From: Alistipes sp.
GTDB lineage: Bacteria > Bacteroidota > Bacteroidia > Bacteroidales > Rikenellaceae
DNA: 64,000 nucleotides
NCBI GenBank assembly: GCA_022767745.1
Contig: JALENN010000006.1
Span: 248,001-312,000, forward strand
Direction of reading: 5' to 3'
Shown here piece after piece: positions 20,526 to 30,044 of the stretch. The notes beneath the pieces were generated by a model. It was not told where the DNA came from. It searched no databases and saw only the letters and a program-made list of their open reading frames with translations. The first letter of the stretch is position 1. Each line of letters begins with the position of its first letter. A program made the translations under genes and the position numbers.

Positions 20526-21668
20526 ATGAATAAAGTTTTTCTTTTTGTGTTGCTTTTGACAGCCACAAGTAACATTTCAGTAGCGCAAGATTGTATTGAC
20601 ACTGAATCTTATTATCAATACATTAAAAATAATGGACAACCCCATTTGGAATATGTACTCGATAAAATACGTTCTCATTCAGTCGTTGCAATAGGAGAAG
20701 ATCATTGGATCGATGCACATCCTCAATTTTTATGCGAACTTATAACTGCTTCGGCGCAGGATTCAACGGCGAATATTGATGCGGTAGCAGTTGAATTTGG
20801 CTCTGAAAGATATCAGTATCTCGCAGACAGCCTGATAAAGTCCCCTGTTTACAGAGAAGACCTAGTCTTTAAGATATTACAATATACACCTGACGATTTA
20901 GGTAATCCGTATAAAGAATATGCAGATGTTTTCAAATCTGTATGGGAAAACAATCAAAAGAAACCTGAAAGTCTCCGAACACGTATCCTTCTAGTGGATC
21001 CGGCGTATATACAAGATTATTTTGACGGCAAAGACTATGTATATACAGGCTCAAGGGATGACAATATGTTTGATATCATTAGAAACTATATCATTAAACG
21101 TTCGCACATAGTATTTTATGCAGGAGCAGCACATACCTTGGCTCGCATAAATGGTACACGTCAAGGGGATTACTACTATAATTGGGCTTCAGCCGGCTTT
21201 TTACTCAAAAGTTGTTATCCTCAAGATGTATTCATCATCAATTTATGGGGCGGTCAAATGGGGAGCAGAGGCTATATAGAGAATAGTCGAACTCGATGGA
21301 ATCTTATAGCTGACGGCGTAATAGATAAAGCATTTCAGAAATATGGCAATAAACCTGTTGGATTTGATTTAAAAGATGATTTTCCGCTATTAAGAACAGA
21401 AACATATTTCGCTAATCCCACAATAAAACTGTCAAGTTATGGCGAGAATGGCTCTCCGTACACAAAAGGACAAAAACTTAGTGATATATGCGATGGTATT
21501 GTATTTGTCAAACCTGTATCTGAATTTAATGGAATACAACTTATAAATATTTACGATAAGGAATTTATTGAGAAGGCAAATAAACGTACTAAAGGTTCTT
21601 GTAAAACGGCAGAAGACATTCTGAAAATAGTGAAAGAATGGCATCCTATTCTCCAATACAACTTATAA
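20526..21668 (+). CDS. Secreted EreA/ChaN-like (Tiki/TraB-superfamily-like) protein in AT-rich island
   Basis: Signal peptide MNKVFLFVLLLTATSNISVAQ; HSVVAIGEDHWIDAHPQFLCELI...VAVEFGSERYQ...HIVFYAGAAHTLARI. Confidence 0.5.
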   Translation: MNKVFLFVLLLTATSNISVAQDCIDTESYYQYIKNNGQPHLEYVLDKIRSHSVVAIGEDHWIDAHPQFLCELITASAQDSTANIDAVAVEFGSERYQYLADSLIKSPVYREDLVFKILQYTPDDLGNPYKEYADVFKSVWENNQKKPESLRTRILLVDPAYIQDYFDGKDYVYTGSRDDNMFDIIRNYIIKRSHIVFYAGAAHTLARINGTRQGDYYYNWASAGFLLKSCYPQDVFIINLWGGQMGSRGYIENSRTRWNLIADGVIDKAFQKYGNKPVGFDLKDDFPLLRTETYFANPTIKLSSYGENGSPYTKGQKLSDICDGIVFVKPVSEFNGIQLINIYDKEFIEKANKRTKGSCKTAEDILKIVKEWHPILQYNL

Positions 21669-21794
21669 TAAATGTACAGAAAACGGTTGAAATACTGCCA
21701 ACTCGTTTAATTGGGATGAAGAGCGTGTAGTCAAGGCTATATATCTCAAACAGAGAGCCAATCGACCCACCCGCCCCAAGAGAATAATAAAGAT

Positions 21795-21830
21795 GAAAAG
21801 ACCTTCACCCTGCGGGGCGAAGGTCTTTTC
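21795..21830. terminator. Bidirectional terminator hairpin
   Basis: GAAAAGACCTTC(21795-21806) / GAAGGTCTTTTC(21819-21830), A-run and T-run inside stem. Confidence 0.85.
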
Positions 21831-21858
21831 GTATGAATACCTTATCGCGGCATGGGGG

Positions 21859-22647
21859 CTAAAGCCCCTCGACGCCCGTCAGGGCTGCCATGGCGGCGCG
21901 GCCCTGCCCGCCCAGCGAGAGCGAGAAGTCGTTTACGAACAGGGCGATGTGCTTGTCGATAACGTCATCCTCCAGCTCCTGCGCATGCTCCTTGACAAAT
22001 GGACGCGACACCCCGGGATGGGCGAAGGCATACTCTATGCTGCGGCGCAGCAGACGCTCGAAGCGGGTGACGGCCTCCTCACCCAGTGAGCGGCGCATGA
22101 CGATGCCGCCCAGAGGCAGGGGCAGCGATGTGCGGCGCTCCCACTCCAGGCCGAGGTCGGCCACGAGTTCGAGGTTACGGCGTTCGTAGACAAAACGTCC
22201 CTCGTGTATCAGCACGCCCGCATCGAAGTCGCCGCGCTCGACCGCCGCCGCTATCTCCGAGAAGAGCAGCGGAACACGCTCCCCGATCTCGGGGAACAAT
22301 CTCGACACCAAAGCATTGGCCGTGGTATGCAGCCCCGGCACCGCGATACGGCGCAGGGGCCCTTTCTCGCCGCGGCGCCGCACCAGCAGCGGGCCGTTGC
22401 CACGGCCGAGTGCCGCACCGCTATCCAGCAGGCGGTAGTCGGCCGTGATGGCGGGCAGCAGCGCACAGCTCATCTTGCTGATGTCGGGCGCGCCGCCCTC
22501 CAGCGCGCGGTTCAGCTCCTCGATATCGTGGTACTCGACGTCGAAGGCGAAGCCGTCGAGGTCGATACGCCCGTTGACGATGGCGTCGAACATGAAGGTG
22601 TCGTTCGGGCAGGGCGATATTGACAGTTTCAGTCGTTGCATATTCAT
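21859..22647 (-). CDS. mqnD: 1,4-dihydroxy-6-naphthoate synthase (futalosine pathway)
   Basis: LKLSISPCPNDTFMFDAIVNGRID; DISKMSC; GLHTTANALVSRLFP; GVLIHEGRFVYE. Confidence 0.9.
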   Translation of the reverse strand: MNMQRLKLSISPCPNDTFMFDAIVNGRIDLDGFAFDVEYHDIEELNRALEGGAPDISKMSCALLPAITADYRLLDSGAALGRGNGPLLVRRRGEKGPLRRIAVPGLHTTANALVSRLFPEIGERVPLLFSEIAAAVERGDFDAGVLIHEGRFVYERRNLELVADLGLEWERRTSLPLPLGGIVMRRSLGEEAVTRFERLLRRSIEYAFAHPGVSRPFVKEHAQELEDDVIDKHIALFVNDFSLSLGGQGRAAMAALTGVEGL

Positions 22648-25352
22648 ATCTTTGATTTCAGGGTATAGTGTCCCGACGCAAGTTCGTAAAGCACGCGTCC
22701 GTCGCGCGCACCCACGCGCCGTATGCCGTCACCCTCCTTCACGCGGGGCATGCCGTCGGCCGAGGGCAGCCATACGGTGGCCGTAGTGCCCACGGGCACG
22801 TCGCACTCCAACGTAAAGCGTCCGTTGCGGTTCTGCCAGCGGATGGCGATCTCGCCATAGGTGGTCATGTGGGTATACTCCACCCACTCGAGACCCTCGG
22901 GCACCGAGGGGTGCACGTCGAAGCGGCGGAAGCCCGCATCCACGGCGCGCAGACCCGCCAGGTCGCGGTAGAACCATCCCAGGCCGCCGCCGAACATCGG
23001 GTGGTTGTGCGAGTCGTTGCCGTTCCAGTTCTCCCATGTCACGGTCGCGCCCTGCTCGATCCACCAGCCGAAGCTCGGAAAGGTGCGCTGGTTCATTATC
23101 TTGTACGCCAGGTCGGCCATGCCGTTGTCGCACAGCACCTCGAAGAGGTAGCGCGTGCCGACGATACCCGTATCGAGGTGGTCGTCGCACTCGGCTATGT
23201 TGTCGCGCAGCGCCTTCACCACTCTGTCGCGGCGGTCGGCCGGCACGCCCATGCGCAGCGCCAGCACGTTGCTGCCGTACTTGCCGTAGGAGCCCGCAGC
23301 CTCGTCATAGAAGGCGCGGTGGAACGCCTCGGCCGTGCGGTCGCGCAGCGCCGCGAACTCGGCACGCTCGTCGGCGTGGCCCAGCACGGCGGCAGCCTCC
23401 GACGCTATGTCGGCGCAGTGCCACAGGAAGAAGGTGTGCACGAGGTCGGTGCGGGGCAACTCGCGCGGCGGAAGCCAGTCGCCCAGGTTCTTCCACTGCT
23501 GCACGTCGTTCGAGAGCATGATGCCCGTGTCGCTGTCGACCCACGTGGTCATCCAGCGCACGTGGCGGCACATCGACTCGAAGTTCTCCTCCAGCTCGCG
23601 CTCGTCGCCGTAGTGGCGGTAGAACTCCCACGGCATGATCTCCATGGCCGCGCCCCAGCCCACGCCGCCGCCGCAGCCGGGCTGCCACGGTGCCGAGTTG
23701 GGCACATAACCGCCGTAGGTCTGTGCGCCGCGTATGTCGCGCAGCCACTTGTTGTAGAAGGTCTGCGCCGCGAAGTTGTGCATGACGGTCACGCACGCCA
23801 CCTGCCCGTCACCCGTATAGGGCGAACGCTCGCGGTGGGGGCAGTCGCTCGCAACCGAGCCGTGCATGTTGTCGAGCTGGCTGCGCTGCCAGATGGCGTT
23901 GATGCGGTTGAGCAGCTCGTTCGAGGTGGCGAAGTGGCCCGAGGTCTCGACGTCGGAGTTCACGGCGTGCGCCTCGACCTGGTCGGCCCGCAGCTCGTCG
24001 AGACCCGATATCTCCACCTCCGAGAATACGAACCACGTGAAGCGCGCATGGTACGACTCGTCGCCCGTGCCGCGCGCCGTGTAGGAATTGGTTCCCATGA
24101 ACGACTCGCAGACGTACTTTATGTCGATGCGGTCGCCCGCCCCGGCAGCTATGTTCTTCAGCGCCACCCATCCCGACACCTCCTCGGGGAAGCGCACGCG
24201 GAATGTACCCTGCTCGGTGCGCTCGATGCTGACGGGCTCGTAGCGGCGCGTGATGCGGTCCGCCGGGCCGTTTTGCGCTATCAGCTTGCCGCAGGGGGCA
24301 CGCTTCACGGCAGCCGCCGCCCACGACGAGTCGTCGTAGCCCGCCTCGGCCCAGCCGTCGTGCTCGAGGCGCGCGTCGTAGTGCTCGCCCAGATATACCT
24401 GGTCGCTCACGATGGCGCTGCGCTCGACGCGCCACGACGTGTCGCTGGCGATGGTCTCGCGCGTACCGCCCTCATACTCGATCTCGATCTGGCCCATGAA
24501 GCGCGGCGTGCCGTAGCCCATCGCGGGCCAGTACTCCACCACGTCGTAGAAGCCGTTGCCGAGGATCGCACCCACGGCATTGGCCCCCTCGCGCAGCATC
24601 GGCGTCAGGTCGTAGCTTACATACATGACCGTATATTCGTAGAAGGGGTCGGTAACGACTATACCGCGCGTATTGAGCTTCGGGCGGCGGTCGTAGTTGG
24701 TCTGGTTGGGCGAGAAGTACTCGTCGCCCACACGCTGGCCATTAAGGTAGAGCTCGAAGTAGCCGAGTCCCGTGCCGTAGAAGCGGGCCGAGCGCACGGG
24801 CTTAGAGAGCGTGAACTCGCGGCGCAACAGCGGCGCGGGTACCACGTCGCGGCTGCCGGCCACGTCGTACGACTCCTCGCCCTGCCACGGCGCGCCGATC
24901 CACTCGCCGCGCCACTCATCCTGCGAGAGCAGGCCCGTGTGCCAGCGGGCGGGTGCGCTCCACTCCGAGGCGCGCCCCTGCTCGTCCCACACCATCACCT
25001 GCCACCAGTACGAGGTGCGCGACTCCATCGGCCCCTCATAAGGGATGAAGGCCGACTGCGCCGAGCCGACACGTCCCGAGTCCCACACCGGAGAGTCGAA
25101 TCCGTCAGCCGCAAGCGCCACACGTATGCGGTAGGCCGTCTGCGCCGCCCCGCGCGTATTCTTCACGTTGGAGTTGATCCACGCCAGACGGGGCTGTTCG
25201 ACGTCGATCAGAGGGTCGGCCGCATACTCGCACGTCAGCGAGACGGGAGCAATCGAGCCTTCGTCGCGCGCCTCCGCTCGGGCAGGCACGCCGTACGACA
25301 GCATCGCCACCAGCGATACCGCCGCCACAAGGGTAATTCTCAGGATGTTCAT
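22644..25352 (-). CDS. Secreted alpha-L-rhamnosidase, GH78
   Basis: Signal peptide; SPNQTNYDRRPK; DCPHRERSPYTGDGQV; GGFGWW-like FGWWIEQGATVTWENWNG. Confidence 0.92.
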   Translation of the reverse strand: MNILRITLVAAVSLVAMLSYGVPARAEARDEGSIAPVSLTCEYAADPLIDVEQPRLAWINSNVKNTRGAAQTAYRIRVALAADGFDSPVWDSGRVGSAQSAFIPYEGPMESRTSYWWQVMVWDEQGRASEWSAPARWHTGLLSQDEWRGEWIGAPWQGEESYDVAGSRDVVPAPLLRREFTLSKPVRSARFYGTGLGYFELYLNGQRVGDEYFSPNQTNYDRRPKLNTRGIVVTDPFYEYTVMYVSYDLTPMLREGANAVGAILGNGFYDVVEYWPAMGYGTPRFMGQIEIEYEGGTRETIASDTSWRVERSAIVSDQVYLGEHYDARLEHDGWAEAGYDDSSWAAAAVKRAPCGKLIAQNGPADRITRRYEPVSIERTEQGTFRVRFPEEVSGWVALKNIAAGAGDRIDIKYVCESFMGTNSYTARGTGDESYHARFTWFVFSEVEISGLDELRADQVEAHAVNSDVETSGHFATSNELLNRINAIWQRSQLDNMHGSVASDCPHRERSPYTGDGQVACVTVMHNFAAQTFYNKWLRDIRGAQTYGGYVPNSAPWQPGCGGGVGWGAAMEIMPWEFYRHYGDERELEENFESMCRHVRWMTTWVDSDTGIMLSNDVQQWKNLGDWLPPRELPRTDLVHTFFLWHCADIASEAAAVLGHADERAEFAALRDRTAEAFHRAFYDEAAGSYGKYGSNVLALRMGVPADRRDRVVKALRDNIAECDDHLDTGIVGTRYLFEVLCDNGMADLAYKIMNQRTFPSFGWWIEQGATVTWENWNGNDSHNHPMFGGGLGWFYRDLAGLRAVDAGFRRFDVHPSVPEGLEWVEYTHMTTYGEIAIRWQNRNGRFTLECDVPVGTTATVWLPSADGMPRVKEGDGIRRVGARDGRVLYELASGHYTLKSKI

Positions 25353-25421
25353 TCAAATCAGGTTTTTCGGTTGGTATTCACTGCGACGCATGTTTCACGG
25401 CCCGCCGCACGGCCGCATACT

Positions 25422-25964
25422 CTACAGGCACAACTCCGCCGCCACGGCCCCCAGGGCCTCGACGGCATCGGCCACGCGCCACGCGCCGCGATCGTCGCCC
25501 ACGCGGTTCGAGATGGCGCGTATGTGCATATACTCCACCCCCAGGGCCGCACACACCGCAGCCACCGAGGCTCCCTCCATCTGTTCCACGACGGGAAGTT
25601 CCTCCCCTGTCTGCTGCGGCAGCGAGGGCAACGCCTCGCCCACGGCATTCACCGTGACGGCACGCGCCGCCTTCAGCGCCGTACGGCGCGGCGAGCGGTA
25701 GCTGCGGCGGTAGGCTGCGGGCAGCGCCGCAACGCTGTCATCGACGACCTCCACCACCTCGCCCGCGCACAGTTCCCCGCCGCACACGCCCGCGATGCCG
25801 CACAGCACGACACGGCGCGGGTGCAGAGTCGCTATGGCGTGCGCCGTACCCGCCGCCGCCTCGGCCATGCCGACGCCGATGACGGCCGAGGCCGCGTCCC
25901 GGCGCCTGTGGCGCAGGCCCGCGGCCTCGGTCTCGGTGGGGAAGAGCAGAAGTGTCGACACCAT
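25422..25964 (-). CDS. mqnB: Futalosine hydrolase-like nucleosidase
   Basis: LLFPTETEAAGL; VVLCGIAGVCGGELCAGEVVEV; VVEQMEGASVAAVCAALGVEYMHIRAISNRVG. Confidence 0.85.
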   Translation of the reverse strand: MVSTLLLFPTETEAAGLRHRRRDAASAVIGVGMAEAAAGTAHAIATLHPRRVVLCGIAGVCGGELCAGEVVEVVDDSVAALPAAYRRSYRSPRRTALKAARAVTVNAVGEALPSLPQQTGEELPVVEQMEGASVAAVCAALGVEYMHIRAISNRVGDDRGAWRVADAVEALGAVAAELCL

Positions 25965-25980
25965 ACTCGCGTGCGGCCCT

Positions 25981-27375
25981 TTACTCGCGGCCGACGATAG
26001 CCTCGACATCCTCTACCTTGATGGGGATGGTACGGTCGCCCACCACCTTGGCACCCGCAGCGGTGACGATGAGGTCATCCTCGAGGCGTATGCCGCCGAA
26101 GTCGCGGTACGACTCCAGCTTCTCGTAGTTGACGATACCCTTGCACTTGCCCTCGGCGCGGAACTTGTCGATGAGTGCCGGCACGAAGTAGATTCCCGGC
26201 TCGTCCGACAGGACGGTACCCTCGCGCAGACGCCAGAAGGGACGCGTGATGCAGCAGGCCGAGGCCTTCGCACGCTCCTCGAACTCGTCCATCGGGAAGC
26301 TGCGCTCGCCGATGTTCTCGCAGTCGTGCACGTCCATGCCGATGCCGTGGCCCAGTCCGTGGGGCATGAAGAGGTAGCCCGCACCGGCCTCCAGGGCGTC
26401 GTCAACCGAGCCGCGCACGATATCCAGCGCCTTCAGGCCCTCGATGATGGTGCGGAACGCGGCATCCGAGTACTCGGTGTACATCATCTCGGGACGTACG
26501 GCCGCGGCGGCATTGTCGTGCGCCGCCAGCACGATCTCGTATATGTCGCGCTGCTTCTGCGTGAAGCGTCCGTTGACGGGATAGGTACGCGTGTGGTCCG
26601 ACACGTAGCCGTTGGTGTGCTCGCCGCCGGCGTCGCACAGCAGCAGACGGCCCGACTCCAGCGTGCCCGAGTGGTCGTGGTTGTGCAGCACCTCGCCGTG
26701 CTGCGAGAGGATCGTGGCGAACGACACGCCCGTGCCGAAAGACTTGGCAACGCCGTCGACGGCACCCGCGATCTCCTGCTCGGTACGGCCCGGACGGCAC
26801 ATGCGCATGGCCGTGGTGTGCATGCGGTAGCCGATGTCGAAGGCCTCCTCGATGCAGGCCAGCTCCTCGGCCGACTTAACCTCGCGCATCTCGGCGACGG
26901 CGAACAGCAGGTCGAGCGACATGCGGTCGTGCACCATGGCCGGAACGATGCCCAGCAGCTGCGACACCTGCAGCGTCGTCTCGCCGCGGTAGGGAGGCAG
27001 GTAGTGCACCTTGCGGCCCTGGGCCACGGCGTGGCGCAGGTCGGCCGCCAGCGCCGCCATGGGCTTCGACTGTGCCACGCCCACCTCGGCCGCCAGGTCG
27101 GCAACCGAAGGCTGCGGGCCCATCCAGATGATGTCGTCGACGGTGAAGTCGTCGCCATAGAGCGCCTCGGCGCCGCTGTCGGCGTCGATCACACCCGCCA
27201 GCGCGGGCAGGCTGTGGCCGAAGAAGTAGGCGAACGTCGAATCCTGACGGTAGCTGTATGCGTTGTTGGGATAGTTCATGGGCGACTCGCCGTTGCCCGG
27301 GAGCAGGATCAGGCCGCTGCCTATCCTGCGGCGAAGCTCCGCGCGGCGCTTCGCATAGGTCTCTGCTGAAAACAT
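25981..27375 (-). CDS. Xaa-Pro aminopeptidase (M24B)
   Basis: SYRQDSTFAYFFGHSLPALAG; GGEHTNGYVSDHTRTYPVNG; MPHGLGHGIGMDVHD. Confidence 0.92.
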   Translation of the reverse strand: MFSAETYAKRRAELRRRIGSGLILLPGNGESPMNYPNNAYSYRQDSTFAYFFGHSLPALAGVIDADSGAEALYGDDFTVDDIIWMGPQPSVADLAAEVGVAQSKPMAALAADLRHAVAQGRKVHYLPPYRGETTLQVSQLLGIVPAMVHDRMSLDLLFAVAEMREVKSAEELACIEEAFDIGYRMHTTAMRMCRPGRTEQEIAGAVDGVAKSFGTGVSFATILSQHGEVLHNHDHSGTLESGRLLLCDAGGEHTNGYVSDHTRTYPVNGRFTQKQRDIYEIVLAAHDNAAAAVRPEMMYTEYSDAAFRTIIEGLKALDIVRGSVDDALEAGAGYLFMPHGLGHGIGMDVHDCENIGERSFPMDEFEERAKASACCITRPFWRLREGTVLSDEPGIYFVPALIDKFRAEGKCKGIVNYEKLESYRDFGGIRLEDDLIVTAAGAKVVGDRTIPIKVEDVEAIVGRE

Positions 27376-27494
27376 TTTTCTACGTTTTATATATTCCACA
27401 TAATTATAATCTCACGACAGCGGCCGCACGGCCCGCACCGGCAGCCTCCGTCCGTCGGCCTCCCCCGTCACGGCGGCGCGTCAGGCCCCGCGGG

Positions 27495-28754
27495 CTACTC
27501 CTCCGACCCCGCGGGCACCATCTTGTAGAGGCGGTCGCCGCGGCGCACCAGCTGCGGCGTGCGGATCGAGCAATATTTTCCCTGCGGGATCTCCGTGGCG
27601 GGCTTCTCGTCGAGCATGAGCCCCTCGGCGCGCTGCTCGACGGCACCCGTCGTCTCGCCCGTACACAGCAGCGAGTCGCCCTCGCGCAGGGGAGCCGCCT
27701 CGACCAGCACCTCGGCCACGCCGATGCGCTTGAAGTAGTTCGTCACGCGGCCCACATAAACCTTGCGCTCCGTGGCTGCCGACCCGTAGTGGGCACTGTG
27801 CTCGGCCATGGGGCGCCCGGCATAGTAGCCCTCCCAGAACCCGCGGTTGAAGACCGTCGCCAGCCGTTCCTTCAGCGCGGCGGCATATTCGGGCGTATAT
27901 TCGCCGCGCTCGATGGCGCGCAGCGCCGCGTCGTAGCTCTCGACGACGCGCTTCACATACTCGGGGCCGCGCGCGCGTCCCTCGATCTTCAGCACCCGCA
28001 CGCCCGCCTCGAGAAAGCTGTCCAGGAAGTCGATCGTACAGAGGTCCTTGGGCGAGAGCACATAGCGGCCGTCGACGGCCAGCTCGCGGCCCGACTGCAT
28101 GTCGGTGATGGTATATTTGCGGCGGCATATCTGGCGGCATGCCCCGCGGTTGGCCGAGCAGCCCTCCTCATGCTCGCTCAGATAGCACTTGCCCGAAATC
28201 GACATGCACAGCGCACCGTGGGCGAACATCTCGACGCGCACGGGCGCGCCCGACGGGCCCGTAATGCCGCAGGCGGCGATCTGGTCGGTTATATGCCTTA
28301 TCTGCGGCAGGCTCAGCTCGCGCGCCAGGACCACGACGTCGGCCCACTGCGAGTAGAACTTCACCGCCTCGGCGTTCGATATGTTGCACTGCGTCGAGAT
28401 ATGCACCTCGACACCCGCGCGGCGCGCGCACATGATGGCCGCGATGTCGGAGGCGATGATGGCATCGACCCCCACCTCGGCCGCGCGGCCGACGACGGCC
28501 GAGAGCTCGCGCATCTCGTCGTCGTAGACGATCGTGTTCACCGTCAGGTAGGCACGCACGCCGCGCTCATGCGCCGCACGCACTATAGCGGCCATGTCGT
28601 CCAACGTGAAGTTGGCCGACGACCGCGCCCGCATGTTCAACGTTCCCACTCCGAAATAGACGGCATCGGCGCCCGCGTCCAGAGCCGCATGCAACGACTC
28701 GTAACACCCCGCCGGGGCCATGATCTCGACATCCGATCTGCTTATCTGCAACAT
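27495..28754 (-). CDS. U32 family peptidase (TrhP/YegQ-like)
   Basis: VEIMAPAGCYESLHAALDAGADAVYFGVGTLNMRA; EMFAHGALCMSISGKCYLSEH...NRGACRQICRR. Confidence 0.92.
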   Translation of the reverse strand: MLQISRSDVEIMAPAGCYESLHAALDAGADAVYFGVGTLNMRARSSANFTLDDMAAIVRAAHERGVRAYLTVNTIVYDDEMRELSAVVGRAAEVGVDAIIASDIAAIMCARRAGVEVHISTQCNISNAEAVKFYSQWADVVVLARELSLPQIRHITDQIAACGITGPSGAPVRVEMFAHGALCMSISGKCYLSEHEEGCSANRGACRQICRRKYTITDMQSGRELAVDGRYVLSPKDLCTIDFLDSFLEAGVRVLKIEGRARGPEYVKRVVESYDAALRAIERGEYTPEYAAALKERLATVFNRGFWEGYYAGRPMAEHSAHYGSAATERKVYVGRVTNYFKRIGVAEVLVEAAPLREGDSLLCTGETTGAVEQRAEGLMLDEKPATEIPQGKYCSIRTPQLVRRGDRLYKMVPAGSEE

Positions 28755-28927
28755 ACTCTTCACTTCTCTCAATTCTTGTCAACAGTCACTTGATATATGA
28801 CCACGGCGCCGGCGCACCGCGGCTTCTGCCCGCCGCACGCCGACGCCGCGACCCTCCGCTGCGGCCTGCATGTGTGGCCCGGCGGCCGTCCCCCGCCCGG
28901 AGGCACGGTGCACGCCACGCCGTAAAA

Positions 28928-29902
28928 CTACTTCTTGCGGCCCACGAGGTTGCGCGCAAACATGCGCAGGTGCTCCGTACGCTCGCCGGCGATCTCCAGC
29001 GAGTCGAGCGTCGCGAGCGCCCGCTCGAAACGCAGCGATATCTGCTGGTTGACCGTGCGCGGAACGTCGTACTTGTCGTAGACGGCCTTCACGCGGGCGA
29101 TCTTCTCCTCGGGCGTGAGCGTCTCGTCGCAATAGGTGTGGCGCAGTATCTCACGGTCGGGCTCGTCGGCACGGCTCATGGCATGCAGCATGAGGCAGGT
29201 CTTCTTGCCCTCGAGGATGTCGCCGCCGATCTTCTTGCCCAGCTCGGCCTGCGTGCCGTAGCTGTCGAGCATGTCGTCCTGCAGCTGGAACGCCAGGCCC
29301 AGCTCGATGGCAAAGCGATAGATGTTGCGGCAGTCGGCCTCCGACGCATCGCCCAGCACGGCGCCTATGGTGGCGGCACCGCCCAGAAGAACCGACGTCT
29401 TGAGCTCGATCATGTTCATGTACTCGACGACGGCCACCTTGCCGCGCGTCTCGAAGTCCATGTCGTACTGCTGTCCCTCGCACACCTGCAGGGCCATCGA
29501 CGTGAATATCTTCAATATGCGGGCCAGCTTGTCGGCCGGGGCCTGTTCGAGCAGCTTGTAGGCGTAGATCATCATGGCGTCGCCCGAGAGTATGGCCACG
29601 TTCTCGCCCCAGTTGGCATAGACCGAGGCCTTGCCGCGGCGCACCGACGCGTTGTCCATTATGTCGTCGTGCAGCAGCGTGAAGTTGTGGAACATCTCGA
29701 TGGCGGCAGCCACGGGCAGCGCCCCCTGTACGTCGCCGCCGAAGGCGTCGCAGCAGAGCAGCAGCAGCGACGGGCGGATGCGTTTGCCGCCCCCCGACAT
29801 CGAGTAGATGATCGGGTCGTAAAGCCGGCGCGGCTCCTCGGGAAGCGAGATCTGAGCCAAATATTTCTCAAAAAGGGATAGTATCTCTTCGTTGTTTTTC
29901 AT
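28928..29902 (-). CDS. Polyprenyl (trans-isoprenyl) diphosphate synthase
   Basis: GGGKRIRPSLLLL; LLHDDIMDNASVRRGK; FQLQDDMLD. Confidence 0.93.
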   Translation of the reverse strand: MKNNEEILSLFEKYLAQISLPEEPRRLYDPIIYSMSGGGKRIRPSLLLLCCDAFGGDVQGALPVAAAIEMFHNFTLLHDDIMDNASVRRGKASVYANWGENVAILSGDAMMIYAYKLLEQAPADKLARILKIFTSMALQVCEGQQYDMDFETRGKVAVVEYMNMIELKTSVLLGGAATIGAVLGDASEADCRNIYRFAIELGLAFQLQDDMLDSYGTQAELGKKIGGDILEGKKTCLMLHAMSRADEPDREILRHTYCDETLTPEEKIARVKAVYDKYDVPRTVNQQISLRFERALATLDSLEIAGERTEHLRMFARNLVGRKK

Positions 29903-29938
29903 CGGGAGGGAATTTGTCGTTTCAACTCTTCATGCCCC

Positions 29939-29946
29939 CAAATTTA
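29939..29946 (-). promoter_or_regulatory. -7 box (TAAATTTG) for polyprenyl synthase gene
   Basis: CAAATTTA on plus strand; no clear -33 partner. Confidence 0.45.
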
Positions 29947-29955
29947 AGAAAAAAG

Positions 29956-29987
29956 TTTGAATAAAAAATAATTTTATATTAACTTTG
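29956..29987 (+). promoter_or_regulatory. Bacteroidetes-type promoter for ROK kinase
   Basis: TTTG (29956-29959) N20 TAACTTTG (29980-29987). Confidence 0.85.
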
Positions 29988-30044
29988 ACCTGCAAACGTT
30001 TTGCGATTTTCCTATTTTTGAAAACCATAAACTACCGAAACATC

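Noticed and set aside
22668-26000. 1110-aa plus-strand ORF
   Set aside because: Antisense to GH78 and mqnB, which have clear family motifs; H/R/A/V-rich composition is the usual GC-rich shadow ORF.
28773-28927. GC-rich gap between U32 peptidase and polyprenyl synthase genes as a possible ncRNA
   Set aside because: No convincing promoter, terminator or tRNA-like fold could be seen by eye.
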